Source of the DNA: Streptococcus marmotae
GTDB lineage: Bacteria; Bacillota; Bacilli; Lactobacillales; Streptococcaceae
DNA length: 64,000 bases
Direction: 5' to 3'
Assembly (NCBI RefSeq): GCF_001623565.1
Contig: NZ_CP015196.1
Coordinates: 496,001 to 560,000, forward strand
The stretch's first letter is position 1. The number at the start of each line of letters is the position of its first letter. A model generated the notes under the pieces. It had not been told where the DNA came from and did not search any database. It saw nothing but the letters and a program-made list of their open reading frames with translations. Positions 20,039-29,177 of this stretch are shown here, in pieces. Made by a program: the position numbers and the translations under genes.

Positions 20039-21709
20039 CTATCCCCTTTCTCTTTCCATATAAAATTGAGTTAGCGCAAGCGCATCCACCCCTACACGTT
20101 TCGCTAAGTGGAAAATACTGGTCTCCTTTAAATTTGCAAGCTGAATCAGTTCTGGATTGCTCAAAATAGAAGCTGGGTGGTCATCTGCCACAATCTTCCC
20201 ATCTACCAAGACTACCGCGCGATCCGAATAGTCCAACATGAGCTGCATATCATGTGTAATCATGATAATCGTATGACCTTGTTGATTCAATTCGTCTAAG
20301 AAGTCCATCATTTCTGTATAATGGCGTTCATCTTGCCCAGCAGTTGGCTCATCTAGTAAAATAATCTCTGGATTGAGCACCAAGATTGACGCAATGGTAA
20401 CCCGCTTTTTCTGCCCAAATGAGAGGGCTGAGATCGGCCATTTACGAAAGGCATATAAACCGCATGTCTGTAAGGCCTGCTCTACTCGCTGTGTGATTTC
20501 TTCTTCGGCAACCCCGCGCAAGCGAAGTCCTAGAGCCACCTCATCAAAAATCATGGTCTGACTAATCATTTGATTGGGATTTTGCAAGACATAACCAATA
20601 CGTTCTGCACGCTCCTTAATCGAATCTCCCAGAATAGACTGACCCCTCCAGAGAACTTCACCAGAAACCGCAACAAATTGACATAAGGCTTTGGCAAGAG
20701 TCGATTTTCCTGCCCCATTTTTTCCAATAATTGCAAGCCGTTCTCCCTGACGAATCGTAAGAGTTAGATCTTTTAAAATCTCTTTTTTGCCATAGGCAAC
20801 TCTGAGATGGTTGGCTTCAAGAAGTGGAGCTGGTTGAGCCTGAGAAACGACCATTTCAGGTAGATTTCCGACAGCTACATCTGTTAAACTCAAGTTATCT
20901 ATAGATGTAAGCGAATCTTCTCTTGTCACATCATAGCCTAACTGACGAAGGGTTGTAAGATAAAGCGGCTCACGGATACCATTTTCAAGCAATAAAGAAG
21001 TCCGAAGAAGAGTGTCTGGATCTCCATTGTAGACAATACGGCCGTCATTCACCAAAATAATTCGATCCACCGAACGATACAAGACATCTTCCAAACGATG
21101 TTCAATGATAATGGTTGTCGTGCCTTGTTCTTGATGCAGACGATCAATCAAATCCACCGTATCTTGACCAGATTTAGGATCAAGGTTAGCCAAAGGTTCA
21201 TCAAAGAGTAAAATCGGACTTTCGTCAATCAAGACACCAGCTATACTCACTCGTTGTTTCTGCCCGCCTGACAAATCCTGTGGGCGATGACTGAGGAGCT
21301 CATGCAACTCCAAACGGCTAGCCCATAGTTGAATGCGGTCGCGCATGGTATTGATTGGAGTCACATCATTTTCAAGTGCAAACGCCAAATCCTCAGCCAC
21401 ACTAAGGCCAATAAATTGGCCATCTGTATCTTGCAAGACCGTACTAACCAGTAATGATTTATCATAAATAGACAGGTCAAAGGCATCCTTGCCATAAATG
21501 CGGAGTGCTCCTGTTTTTGTCCCCTGATAGATATTCGGAATAATCCCATTCAAACATTGACCGAGCGTTGATTTTCCAGACCCTGACGGTCCCACTATTA
21601 AGACCTTTTCGCCCTGGTAAATGGTCAAATCGATATCATGCAAGGTCGCCTCTTGTTGCGCATGGTATTTAAAACTAAATTTTTCAAACTCAATGATCGC
21701 TTTCTTCAT
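20039..21709 (-). CDS. ECF transporter duplicated ATPase (two ABC domains)
   Basis: Energising subunit of 556 residues with two ABC ATPase domains in one chain, YkoD-like. Domain 1 (about 1-245) has Walker [10 protein letters not shown], signature LSGGQKQ and LLFDEP. Domain 2 (about 295-530) has GKNGAGKST, a signature-like LSFGQKK and LLDEPTAG. The second signature begins LSFGQ rather than LSGGQ, common in these proteins. It is cotranscribed with the T protein. A TGGTAAAAT box upstream could be its promoter. Confidence 0.9.
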   Translation of the reverse strand: MKKAIIEFEKFSFKYHAQQEATLHDIDLTIYQGEKVLIVGPSGSGKSTLGQCLNGIIPNIYQGTKTGALRIYGKDAFDLSIYDKSLLVSTVLQDTDGQFIGLSVAEDLAFALENDVTPINTMRDRIQLWASRLELHELLSHRPQDLSGGQKQRVSIAGVLIDESPILLFDEPLANLDPKSGQDTVDLIDRLHQEQGTTTIIIEHRLEDVLYRSVDRIILVNDGRIVYNGDPDTLLRTSLLLENGIREPLYLTTLRQLGYDVTREDSLTSIDNLSLTDVAVGNLPEMVVSQAQPAPLLEANHLRVAYGKKEILKDLTLTIRQGERLAIIGKNGAGKSTLAKALCQFVAVSGEVLWRGQSILGDSIKERAERIGYVLQNPNQMISQTMIFDEVALGLRLRGVAEEEITQRVEQALQTCGLYAFRKWPISALSFGQKKRVTIASILVLNPEIILLDEPTAGQDERHYTEMMDFLDELNQQGHTIIMITHDMQLMLDYSDRAVVLVDGKIVADDHPASILSNPELIQLANLKETSIFHLAKRVGVDALALTQFYMERERG

Positions 21710-21848
21710 AACTACTTTTATCTCATTTCTTCTGCACAGCTGATTTTACTCATTCGTATAAACCGTTTCCTATCCTTTTATTTTACCATAGATTCTAGTT
21801 ATTTCTGCATAGTTTTTGGATATAAAGAGCTATAGATTTTACAAAAGG

Positions 21849-22232
21849 AAAAAGGGAGTGGGACTCAATTGTGATTGCGTAGAAATCGATTTTGTTAATT
21901 TCGCTTTCTAATTTCTAGGCTCAGGTATTGACAGCCCCCCTGACTGTCAATATCCGTATGTTGATTAGCTTTCACAATTGAGAATTGTGGAAGGCTGGAA
22001 ATAGAACGAGCGTAGCTCGCTCATTGCAATTGAGAATTGTGAAAGGTTGGAAATAAGGCTAGCGAAGAATAGTTCGCTAGCCTCTTTATCAACGTTTTAC
22101 AAACCAGACAATTCTCGCTTTTTGATTTCCAAGCTCAGATATCAATCGTCACTCTCCTGACGATTGATATAAGTCAAACTGTTAAAGCTACAAAAGAAGC
22201 AAGGCTGGACACTTTTGTCCCAGCCTCCTCTT
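21849..22232 (+). repeat. MITE-like intergenic repeat, long copy B
   Basis: A 384-bp element bounded by GGGAGTGGGAC on the left and GTCCCAGCCTC on the right, an imperfect terminal inverted pair. Its two ends match copy A in reverse. The middle has gained about 200 bp, including a second version of the GCTCAGRTAT module and nested palindromes. Confidence 0.75.
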
Positions 22233-22313
22233 TTCCACATCTTATAGAATCTTTTCATTTTAATTTCATACGAAGCACAGAATAAGTTAACGACCTGATA
22301 GATGTTAATTCTA

Positions 22314-22349
22314 TTTTAATTTGCCACTACTTCATCAAGCGTTTCACCA
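22314..22349 (-). repeat. left 36-bp direct repeat (copy of trhO 3' end)
   Basis: Identical over 36 bp to 26302-26337, which is the last 11 codons and stop of trhO plus 2 bp beyond. This copy codes for nothing here. The two copies bracket a 3988-bp repeat-to-repeat unit and look like attachment-site remnants. Confidence 0.9.
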
Positions 22350-22380
22350 GTACTAGAACTATTTAAAGTACTTTGATGCA

Positions 22381-23592
22381 TTATCGATTGAATACATACC
22401 GATTCAATCTATCAAATGCTTCCGAAACTCGCGAATGTGGTAACGCTAAATTCATGCGAATATGGCACTCACCATTAAATGCTCTTCCATCTTGCCAACC
22501 AACTCCAACATCATAACCTGCTTTTAATAACTCATCAATACTTCTGTCATGTTTTTGACACCATTCTGTACAATCTAGCCACAGCATATATGTTCCTTCT
22601 GGTTTAGAAAGATGGACACCGTCAAAATGTTCAGTAATATAGTCATAAGCGAAATTGACATTTTTAGCCAACACTTCACAAAGCTCATTTACCCAGTGAT
22701 GCCCCTCAGCACTGTAACCTGCTAATAATGCATGCATAGATAGAACATTCATGCTGTTATAATGAGATAGCGAAGCTTCCTTATCTATCCGATGTTTTAG
22801 CCACTTATTATAAATAATATGATAACTACCAACTAGTCCTGCCAAGTTAAATGTCTTACTTGGAGCATATAAAGCTACTGTTCTCATTTTTGCATCTTCT
22901 GATACACTTTGTGTCGGGATATGCTTTGCCCCATCCAATATTAAGTCAGACCAAATTTCATCCGAGATAACATAGACATCATATTTTTTAAACAAGGCCA
23001 TAACCCGCTCTAGCTCCCACTGTTCCCACACTCTACCAGACGGATTATGAGGTGAACAAAAAATAGTTGCATGGATATTTTGAGTTCTAATTTTTTCTTC
23101 CATATCTTCAAAGTCCATCCTCCACACATTATTTTCATCTAAGTAGAGTGGACTATGAATAATTTCGTATCCATTATTAACAAGGCTATTGGTAAATCCC
23201 ATATATGTCGGTGAGTGAACTAAGACTTTATCCCCTTTAGAGCATAATACATTCAATGCGGTGATAACTCCACCTAATACGCCATTTTCATATCCAATAT
23301 GTGCACCTTCTAAACCGTCCACTCCATGTTTTTGGTGATGCCAGTCAATGATACTTTGATTATAGTTTTCATACGGAACAAAATAGCCATAGGCTGGATG
23401 TTCTGCTCTTTTAATAATCGCTTTAGGGATTTCTGGAAAAGCAGGAAAATTCATATCTGCAACCCACATCGGAATTGTATCAAAACCCTCTTTTCCTTTT
23501 TCCGGTGCAATACCTGGATACTGACCTAGAACATCTAAAGCAACCGCATCCTTTCCTTCTCTGTCCATAATTGTAGTAAAATCGTATTTCAT
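22381..23592 (-). CDS. MalY/PatB-type PLP-dependent C-S lyase or aminotransferase
   Basis: Fold-type I pyridoxal-phosphate enzyme of 403 residues. The N-terminal IPMWVADMNFPAFPEI is a hallmark of the MalY/PatB (cystathionine beta-lyase) branch. SPHNPSGRVW, ISDEIWSDLIL and the PLP-lysine motif APSKTFNLAGL are intact. Members remove sulfur from cysteine S-conjugates and release 2-aminoacrylate. It ends a three-gene unit ridA-MFS-malY inside the cassette flanked by trhO repeats. The substrate is unknown; other aminotransferase chemistry is possible. Confidence 0.87.
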   Translation of the reverse strand: MKYDFTTIMDREGKDAVALDVLGQYPGIAPEKGKEGFDTIPMWVADMNFPAFPEIPKAIIKRAEHPAYGYFVPYENYNQSIIDWHHQKHGVDGLEGAHIGYENGVLGGVITALNVLCSKGDKVLVHSPTYMGFTNSLVNNGYEIIHSPLYLDENNVWRMDFEDMEEKIRTQNIHATIFCSPHNPSGRVWEQWELERVMALFKKYDVYVISDEIWSDLILDGAKHIPTQSVSEDAKMRTVALYAPSKTFNLAGLVGSYHIIYNKWLKHRIDKEASLSHYNSMNVLSMHALLAGYSAEGHHWVNELCEVLAKNVNFAYDYITEHFDGVHLSKPEGTYMLWLDCTEWCQKHDRSIDELLKAGYDVGVGWQDGRAFNGECHIRMNLALPHSRVSEAFDRLNRYVFNR

Positions 23593-23612
23593 ATTGATAC
23601 TCCTATCTTTAT

Positions 23613-24815
23613 TTACCCTTCTGTTTGAATGTTCAAAGAGCGGTATTCCACTCTTGTAATAATTAAAAGGCCAATGATTAAAATGGATAAGGCAACAGAT
23701 ACAATAAATGATCCCGTAGTCAAATCTGTTGTAAACAACCCTGCAATGCTATTTAATAAAAATGCTGATATAAAGAATCCTGCACTGGTAAAGGCTGAAT
23801 AAAGACTGACAGCTTTTGAAATAAGTTCTTCTTTTACAATTGAAGTAAGGAGATAGACTAATCGAGTCATAATAATACCCGCACTAATACCAGTAAAATA
23901 GCTTCCGATAAACAAACCTATTTGATTATGAAAAATTAAAAAGCAAATAAAGGACAAGGCAGCAATCAAATATCCTGTTGTCAAAGTCAAACTCTTAAAA
24001 ATCTTGATAAATTGATTAATGAATAGACCTGCCGAAATCATACCCAGACTAAGAACTGATAACGCAAGTCCTGATACCGATGAATCACCTATCTTATATT
24101 GTTCTGTAAAGATAGCAATATTATTAAATGACCCGCTCACAATAATGGTTACTGACACACTAATTGCTAATAACAGGAGGATGAACGGAGAGGTGAGGGA
24201 TACTTTATTGCTCCCCTTTTCTAATACAACATTTCCTGATTGTTCTCCTCCAGACTTGGATTGTTTGTCTTGAGGAATCGTTAAAAAGAAGATAATAAAT
24301 GATGCAATTGGAAGTAGATAAACATAATAGTTATTGACCCAGCTATAACTTGCAAGAAATCCTCCCAAGGCTAATATAAGCATATTTCCTATACCTTGAA
24401 AGGCTGTTTGCTTCCCTAATAACGAAGATCTTGCATCCCCCTCAAAATAGGTTGAGATTAAAGAGGGAGATACTACTGTCAGCATACCTGCTCCAAAGCC
24501 AACAACACCTGAGGAAACAAGTAATACATAAAAGTTAGAATGATAAAATATTGGAAGAATACCAAATACTCCAACCAACGATAAAGCAAATAAGCCTAGT
24601 TTTCGTAATGAAACATATTCTTGAAATTTTCCGCACAACAATGCAGAGAAAAATCCAGTGAAACCTCCAATCGTTACAATAGACTGGATGACAGAAATCG
24701 GAATATCAGGAAACGATTGGGCAATACTAGGAACAGACGGAGCTAGAGCTGCATTTGACTGGGAAACAAAGGCCATTGCCAAAATTCCTAGTGTTATTTT
24801 AAACTGCTTATTCAT
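23613..24815 (-). CDS. major facilitator superfamily transporter
   Basis: Polytopic membrane protein of 400 residues with about 12 predicted helices and a central charged loop (about 195-212, PQDKQSKSGGEQSGNVVLEK). The N-terminal half has the MFS-like loop KFQEYVSLRKLG between helices 2 and 3. It lies between ridA and the PLP enzyme with 13- and 20-bp gaps, so it probably carries the substrate or product of that pathway. Direction of transport cannot be told. Confidence 0.85.
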   Translation of the reverse strand: MNKQFKITLGILAMAFVSQSNAALAPSVPSIAQSFPDIPISVIQSIVTIGGFTGFFSALLCGKFQEYVSLRKLGLFALSLVGVFGILPIFYHSNFYVLLVSSGVVGFGAGMLTVVSPSLISTYFEGDARSSLLGKQTAFQGIGNMLILALGGFLASYSWVNNYYVYLLPIASFIIFFLTIPQDKQSKSGGEQSGNVVLEKGSNKVSLTSPFILLLLAISVSVTIIVSGSFNNIAIFTEQYKIGDSSVSGLALSVLSLGMISAGLFINQFIKIFKSLTLTTGYLIAALSFICFLIFHNQIGLFIGSYFTGISAGIIMTRLVYLLTSIVKEELISKAVSLYSAFTSAGFFISAFLLNSIAGLFTTDLTTGSFIVSVALSILIIGLLIITRVEYRSLNIQTEG

Positions 24816-24828
24816 ATAGTGTCTCCTT

Positions 24829-25182
24829 TTATGATGAAGCTAACCCACAAAATGCAATCCCATCAATCTCAATGAGAGATTGCTTAGCTAATGCTTGCAC
24901 ACCTACCGCCACTCTTGAAGGAAGTTTATTGGGAAAAAATCGAGTGTAAATCGGATTAACTTCTGAAATATCTTCTATATTCACCAAATAAAGATTCATC
25001 CGGACAAGAGAATCCATGGATAAGTGTAACGACTGCAATATCGACTGTATATTCTCCATCACTTGCTGGGTCTGTTCAACAATTCCTCCTTCTACAATCT
25101 CTCCTGTTTGGAGATTAATAGGGAGTTGACCAGAGAGATACACATAGTCTCCTTCCTTTCTATACGTTGAATACGGTTGCAT
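24829..25182 (-). CDS. RidA family enamine/imine deaminase
   Basis: Small trimeric enzyme family that hydrolyses reactive enamines such as 2-aminoacrylate. It has 117 residues, with YVYLSGQLPIN near the start and PSRVAVGVQALAKQSLIEIDGIAF at the end. The latter includes the conserved Arg that binds the substrate carboxylate. It is the first gene of the unit, behind a promoter covered by two operators. Pairing with a C-S lyase that makes 2-aminoacrylate is biochemically sensible. Confidence 0.88.
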   Translation of the reverse strand: MQPYSTYRKEGDYVYLSGQLPINLQTGEIVEGGIVEQTQQVMENIQSILQSLHLSMDSLVRMNLYLVNIEDISEVNPIYTRFFPNKLPSRVAVGVQALAKQSLIEIDGIAFCGLASS

Positions 25183-25213
25183 ATTTGAACCTCCTTTTTA
25201 ATTTTTATTATCT

Positions 25214-25249
25214 TGATAAAATTTTATCATTTTGATAAAATTTTGTCAA
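25214..25249 (-). promoter_or_regulatory. ridA promoter with two overlapping palindromic operators
   Basis: On the minus strand the promoter is TTGACA (25244-25249), 17-bp spacer, TAAAAT (25221-25226). A perfect 16-bp palindrome TGATAAAATTTTATCA (25214-25229) covers the -10. A near-palindrome TTGATAAAATTTTGTCAA (25232-25249) covers the -35. Their centres are 19 bp apart. This layout suggests repression, probably by the regulator encoded upstream. Confidence 0.75.
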
Positions 25250-25289
25250 CGAATATTGATATATTTTTTATTTTATGTACTATACTTTA

Positions 25290-25346
25290 AAATAAAAAAA
25301 GCTGAGGCAAACCAGAATGAGCGCGACACGCTCATTCTGGTTTGCC
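25290..25346 (-). terminator. terminator of the cassette regulator gene
   Basis: A perfect 18-bp stem (25306-25323 with 25329-25346) with a 5-nt loop, followed on the minus strand by CTCAGCTTTTTTTATTTT. It separates the regulator transcript from the ridA promoter. Confidence 0.85.
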
Positions 25347-25423
25347 CAACTCCCAATAGTCCCATTTTAGATTCGTTTTAATGATATCGCTAGCATACCT
25401 CTCACTTTTGTTGCTTTTTGAGT

Positions 25424-26074
25424 TTAAATATTTTTCAAATACCGATAAAGAGTTGCTTCAGAAATTTTAAGAGCAACCGCTACCTCAGAAACAGCGCCCT
25501 TCAGCTGAAAAATTCCCTTTTGTTCTAAAACTTTGACAATTCTCTTATTATCGTCACTACTCAGTTTAACTGGATTATTACTTAAATCAATTCCAGCCGC
25601 AGAATTAATCAAATCAGCTATTGATTCAGGGAAAGTCTCAATATACTTTGTAGGATCATCTGTATTTGAATAACTTTCCGCCAGTGTTAATTGAGGCTCC
25701 TGAACTAAGGATAACAAGCTATTTGTAATGTCTAAAATCTTACTACAATCATGGTTGATACATAACATCCCCAATATTTCTGAACCATCTTTAATAAAAA
25801 AAGTTGATGAGCGTAATCGTTCTCCTGACTTTGATTTTCCACTATAACCAACGATAAAATCATGTTCTAGATACTTTTTTTCCTTTATTAATTGTAAAGC
25901 AAAGTCAGTCAAAGGTGCTCCGACTTTTCGACCACTAATATGCCCATTAGCAATTGCAACAATTCGAAAGTCTCCTTCAGATACTTTTTGAAGTGCAACT
26001 TCGTAATCAGCTCCCAAAGCTTGCCCCAAAAACGGAACTAGGATTTTGTAGGATTCCAATTTATCAATCTTCAA
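25424..26074 (-). CDS. YheO/DauR-like PAS-HTH transcriptional regulator
   Basis: Regulator of 216 residues. The N-terminal YheO-type PAS domain (about 1-115) includes ANGHISGRKVGAPLTD and YSGKSKSGERLRSSTFFI. The C-terminal helix-turn-helix (about 170-216) contains GAVSEVAVALKISEATLYRYLK. Relatives include DauR, the D-arginine utilisation repressor. It is expressed from its own extended -10 (TGATATAAT, -10 hexamer 26128-26133) and probably controls ridA-MFS-malY through the paired palindromes. The ligand is unknown. Confidence 0.85.
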   Translation of the reverse strand: MKIDKLESYKILVPFLGQALGADYEVALQKVSEGDFRIVAIANGHISGRKVGAPLTDFALQLIKEKKYLEHDFIVGYSGKSKSGERLRSSTFFIKDGSEILGMLCINHDCSKILDITNSLLSLVQEPQLTLAESYSNTDDPTKYIETFPESIADLINSAAGIDLSNNPVKLSSDDNKRIVKVLEQKGIFQLKGAVSEVAVALKISEATLYRYLKNI

Positions 26075-26127
26075 CTTGATTTCTCCTTTTCTACATAGTT
26101 CTATAGTTACAGTGTTTACGTACCCTC

Positions 26128-26136
26128 ATTATATCA
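26128..26136 (-). promoter_or_regulatory. extended -10 of the regulator gene
   Basis: Minus-strand TGATATAAT about 55 bp before the regulator start. No good -35 is present. Confidence 0.5.
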
Positions 26137-26248
26137 TAATAATTCATTTAATGATAAATATCCGAAAGGCATTCACATCAATATAAAATACTCTTATCAG
26201 CTGATATAACATCCGTAAAAAGCAGTTAGAAGGCTGATACGAAATATA

Positions 26249-26297
26249 AAAACATCCCAAAGTCTAGAAGAAATCGTCTAGGCTCTGAGATGCTATT
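26249..26297 (-). terminator. terminator of trhO
   Basis: A long imperfect hairpin (GCATCTCAGAGCCTAGA with TCTAGACTTTGGGATG) followed by TTTTTATA on the minus strand. It lies just inside the cassette. Confidence 0.75.
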
Positions 26298-26301
26298 TAG
26301 G

Positions 26302-26337
26302 TTTTAATTTGCCACTACTTCATCAAGCGTTTCACCA
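26302..26337 (-). repeat. right 36-bp direct repeat (3' end of trhO)
   Basis: This is the functional 3' end of trhO, identical to 22314-22349. Left and right starts are 3988 bp apart. Confidence 0.9.
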
Positions 26338-27290
26338 ATTACAGCCAAACGTTCGATTACTTCTGCGCGTGTCAATTGATGTTCTGCTACATAGCGATTG
26401 CGTGGGTGAACACGGCATTCGTGTGAGCAACCACGGAGGTATTTGTGCTCATTTTCTTCCGAAGTCAAGATACGGCGGTTACAGAATGGATTGCCACAGT
26501 TGACATAACGCTCGCATGGGGTTCCATCAAACCAGTCTTTTCCAACCACAACAGGGTCTACATGGTTGACATCGACAGCAATACGCTCGTCAAAGACATA
26601 CATTTTACCGTCCCAAAGTTCCCCGCGAACTTCTGGATCTTTTCCATAAGTCGCAATTCCACCATGCAACTGACCAACATCTTTATAGCCTTCACGCACC
26701 ATCCAACCAGAGAATTTCTCACAGCGGACACCACCTGTACAGTAAACAACCACTCGTTTGTCCATGAATTTTTCCTTGTTATCACGGACCCATTGTGGCA
26801 ACTCGCGGAAATTACGAATGTCTGGGCGAATGGCACCACGGAAGTGACCGAGGTCATATTCGTAGTCGTTACGTGTATCAAGAACTACCGTATCTTCATC
26901 CAAGAGAGCTTCTTTGAATTCTTTTGGTGATAGGTAGGCACCTGTTGTTTCAAGCGGGTTGATGTCGTTATCAAAGTCATTGTCTTCTAAGCCCAAGTGA
27001 ACGATTTCTTTCTTGTAACGTACAAACATTTTCTTGAAGGCTTGCTCTTCTTCTTCATCAATCTTGAACCAAAGGTCTTCCATACCAGGAAGTGAGTGAA
27101 CATAGTCCATGTATTTTTGAGTTGTTTCGTAATCACCCGAAACGGTTCCATTGATTCCTTCGTCCGCTACAAGGATGCGACCTTTTAAGCCGATTGATTT
27201 ACAAAATGCTAAGTGTTCCGCCACAAATTCTTGTGCATTTTCAATCGGAACGTATTTGTAATACAGTAAGACACGAATATCTTTTGCCAT
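26304..27290 (-). CDS. trhO: tRNA uridine(34) hydroxylase, rhodanese family
   Basis: Hydroxylates U34 of certain tRNAs as the first step to 5-methoxyuridine-type bases. It has 328 residues from the preferred start [14 protein letters not shown]. An in-frame upstream start at 27338 lacks family similarity. It has an N-terminal acylphosphatase-like domain, a rhodanese domain with catalytic loop CTGGVRCEK, and a C-terminal Cys cluster ([14 protein letters not shown]). A promoter TTGCCT (27374-27379), 18-bp spacer, TATAAT (27350-27355) precedes it. Its last 34 bp are duplicated 4 kb downstream. Confidence 0.93.
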   Translation of the reverse strand: MAKDIRVLLYYKYVPIENAQEFVAEHLAFCKSIGLKGRILVADEGINGTVSGDYETTQKYMDYVHSLPGMEDLWFKIDEEEEQAFKKMFVRYKKEIVHLGLEDNDFDNDINPLETTGAYLSPKEFKEALLDEDTVVLDTRNDYEYDLGHFRGAIRPDIRNFRELPQWVRDNKEKFMDKRVVVYCTGGVRCEKFSGWMVREGYKDVGQLHGGIATYGKDPEVRGELWDGKMYVFDERIAVDVNHVDPVVVGKDWFDGTPCERYVNCGNPFCNRRILTSEENEHKYLRGCSHECRVHPRNRYVAEHQLTRAEVIERLAVIGETLDEVVAN

Positions 27291-27349
27291 AAGATTTCTT
27301 CTCTCTTTTCTTTCTAAAAATTGTCTGAATTTTATCATTCATCCATTCT

Positions 27350-27379
27350 ATTATACTTTGCCAGAGGGATACAAGGCAA
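27350..27379 (-). promoter_or_regulatory. predicted trhO promoter
   Basis: -35 TTGCCT, 18-bp spacer, -10 TATAAT on the minus strand, about 60 bp upstream of the trhO start. Confidence 0.55.
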
Positions 27380-27402
27380 TTTATTTGCCTGAAAATGTCC
27401 TC

Positions 27403-27433
27403 AAAAAACCTGATCAGCAATCACTGAACAGGT
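27403..27433 (-). terminator. terminator after the ECF S-component gene
   Basis: Arms ACCTG..CAG and CTG..CAGGT followed by TTTTTTGAGG on the minus strand. It closes the two-gene unit upstream and isolates trhO. Confidence 0.65.
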
Positions 27434-27449
27434 CATGAACGAGTAAGTT

Positions 27450-27995
27450 CTAATCTTTTGATAAGCTGTTACTTTGCACTTGTCTCTTAGCATAGACGGC
27501 TAGTAAAATAGTCCCCGCAATCGCAACTGTAACAGCATTGGCAGCACCCGCAACCACTCCCTGGGCAAGGACCTTGTTTGGTGCTTCATGGTAGATAATA
27601 ATATCCAAAATCGGTGCAATCACTCCCCAAATAATAATATTAGCCACAACTTGGACACTATTGAAGGTAATGATATCTTTAGTTGTAAAGATTCCTTGGT
27701 TAATTCGAAGACGATTTTTCAAGATACCAACAATGAAACCAAAGACACCTGAAGCGAAAATCCATGTCCACCATGGGCCGTAGGTGAGGGAGTCTTTTAC
27801 AGCATGACCGATAAAACCTATCAAAAAGCCAACGATTGGCCCGAAAAGAACAGCCAAAAGAGACTGCACTGCATACTGGAGCTGGATACTCGTATTGGGT
27901 ACAAAAGTAGGGATATTGATGACTAAACTAATCACCACAAATAAGGCTGCTCCAATCCCCGTTGCTACAACTGTTTTAATCGAATTATTTTTCAT
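27450..27995 (-). CDS. ECF transporter substrate-binding (S) protein, UPF0397 family
   Basis: Integral membrane protein of 181 residues with about five or six helices. [21 protein letters not shown] and [24 protein letters not shown] are typical of UPF0397 S-components. In this family the usual partners are a fused two-domain ATPase and a T protein, such as the pair at 19199-21709. Here they lie 5.7 kb away on the same strand. It follows the SAM hydroxide adenosyltransferase by 17 bp. The vitamin or metabolite carried is not known. Confidence 0.87.
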   Translation of the reverse strand: MKNNSIKTVVATGIGAALFVVISLVINIPTFVPNTSIQLQYAVQSLLAVLFGPIVGFLIGFIGHAVKDSLTYGPWWTWIFASGVFGFIVGILKNRLRINQGIFTTKDIITFNSVQVVANIIIWGVIAPILDIIIYHEAPNKVLAQGVVAGAANAVTVAIAGTILLAVYAKRQVQSNSLSKD

Positions 27996-28012
27996 AGACG
28001 TTCCCCTTTTTC

Positions 28013-28861
28013 CTAAATATTCATTTTCTTGATTTCAATATGCCAATTTTGTCCAACACCGACATTATAGGCCTTAGCAAATGAACCTTGATTGATAGCA
28101 AGTCCCACACGATAGAGGGAATTGATATAAAGCAAAGGCTGACCGATACGGACATCCGCAAAAGATTTCCCATAGGTTACTTGATTTTGATAGACCAACA
28201 TGTCATTGTTGTAAATCGTTACCTCAAAGCGATCATCGAAGGCAGGATTTAAACTATAAAACTCTTCACGGGTAATCGATGTCCATAGAGAACCAAAACG
28301 GACATCTAAGATGTCAATCGCACCTTTGACAAAGTCTGAACCCACTTCTGTTGGAACGGTTGGGATTTCAACGATATCTGCGACACTTAATTCTGGCCCT
28401 ACTTCTTCAAAAGTAATATGACCTGAAGCCAATTTTGCTCCTGTATAAGCATAAACATCTCGACCATGGAAGGTATAGGAATGTTCTGTATTGGCACGGC
28501 GATTGGCCACTTCTGAAATCTCACGTACCGCCTTAATTCCCACGTGTTGTTTGATGAATGACAGGGTGCCATTATCTGGGGTGACAATATAATGGTTTTG
28601 CTCTGTCAGAGCAACCACGCTCTTTCGTTTGGAACCCACACCTGGATCAACCACCGATACAAAAGTCGTCCCTTCTGGCCAATATTCTACTGTTTGAAAG
28701 AGTCGGTAAGACCCTTCAAAAATATTGTAGGGTGTAATGTCATGTGTTAAGTTATGAACAACCAAATCCCGTGATTCTTGTAGTGCAACTCCAATCATAG
28801 CAGATACTGCACCATCGCCCAAGCCAAAGTCGGATTGTAAAACAAGTAAATTATTTGACAT
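28013..28861 (-). CDS. SAM hydroxide adenosyltransferase (DUF62/fluorinase-like)
   Basis: Family enzymes split S-adenosylmethionine with hydroxide into adenosine and methionine. It has 282 residues. The N-terminal [18 protein letters not shown], the [10 protein letters not shown] loop, TPDNGTLS and [15 protein letters not shown] are family motifs around the SAM site. An extended -10 (TGGTATGAT) lies about 40 bp upstream with no room for a riboswitch. Cotranscription with an ECF S-component suggests import linked to nucleoside, methionine or cofactor salvage, which is inference. Confidence 0.88.
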   Translation of the reverse strand: MSNNLLVLQSDFGLGDGAVSAMIGVALQESRDLVVHNLTHDITPYNIFEGSYRLFQTVEYWPEGTTFVSVVDPGVGSKRKSVVALTEQNHYIVTPDNGTLSFIKQHVGIKAVREISEVANRRANTEHSYTFHGRDVYAYTGAKLASGHITFEEVGPELSVADIVEIPTVPTEVGSDFVKGAIDILDVRFGSLWTSITREEFYSLNPAFDDRFEVTIYNNDMLVYQNQVTYGKSFADVRIGQPLLYINSLYRVGLAINQGSFAKAYNVGVGQNWHIEIKKMNI

Positions 28862-29177
28862 AGTTTCTCCTATCGGTAAAATTACCTCTCTATCATACCA
28901 AAAAATCCCCTACTTGACTAATACCAAACCCTTATGAACCGCCATAGGCAAGAGCTATATAATGAACAAACTCCTTCGTAAATAGATGTCCTGCGAAAGG
29001 TCTTGCAGACAATTTGCTCGCCATAAAGAAAAGCAGACGGGAAACACAAAAAGCTAGACAAACCTATTAAAAAACAGTATGACTCGATGGCCATACTGTT
29101 TTAAGTTCTATAGACAATCTCCTATCATTTGACAAACGGTTCTGATGGACAATCCTATCGAACTTTCTCTTCATATC
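28862..29177. other. spacer with bidirectional terminator
   Basis: No gene seen. The only clear structure is AAAACAGTATG/CATACTGTTTT (about 29071-29102), with T runs on both sides. It ends lplA transcripts. The rest is unremarkable AT-rich sequence. Confidence 0.6.

Larger units (their letters stand above)
21710..22380. other. gene-free spacer rich in palindromes and repeats
   Basis: No credible gene. It holds repeat copy B, two copies of the CAATTGAGAATTGTG palindrome (near 21974 and 22026), the perfect hairpin AGGCTAGCGAA/TTCGCTAGCCT (about 22063-22092), and at 22314-22349 the left copy of the trhO 3'-end direct repeat. Confidence 0.8.

Noticed and set aside
27996..28900. Search for a vitamin riboswitch (such as TPP) ahead of the ECF/SAM-hydrolase unit
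   Set aside because: The leader is only about 40 nt and shows none of the conserved boxes.
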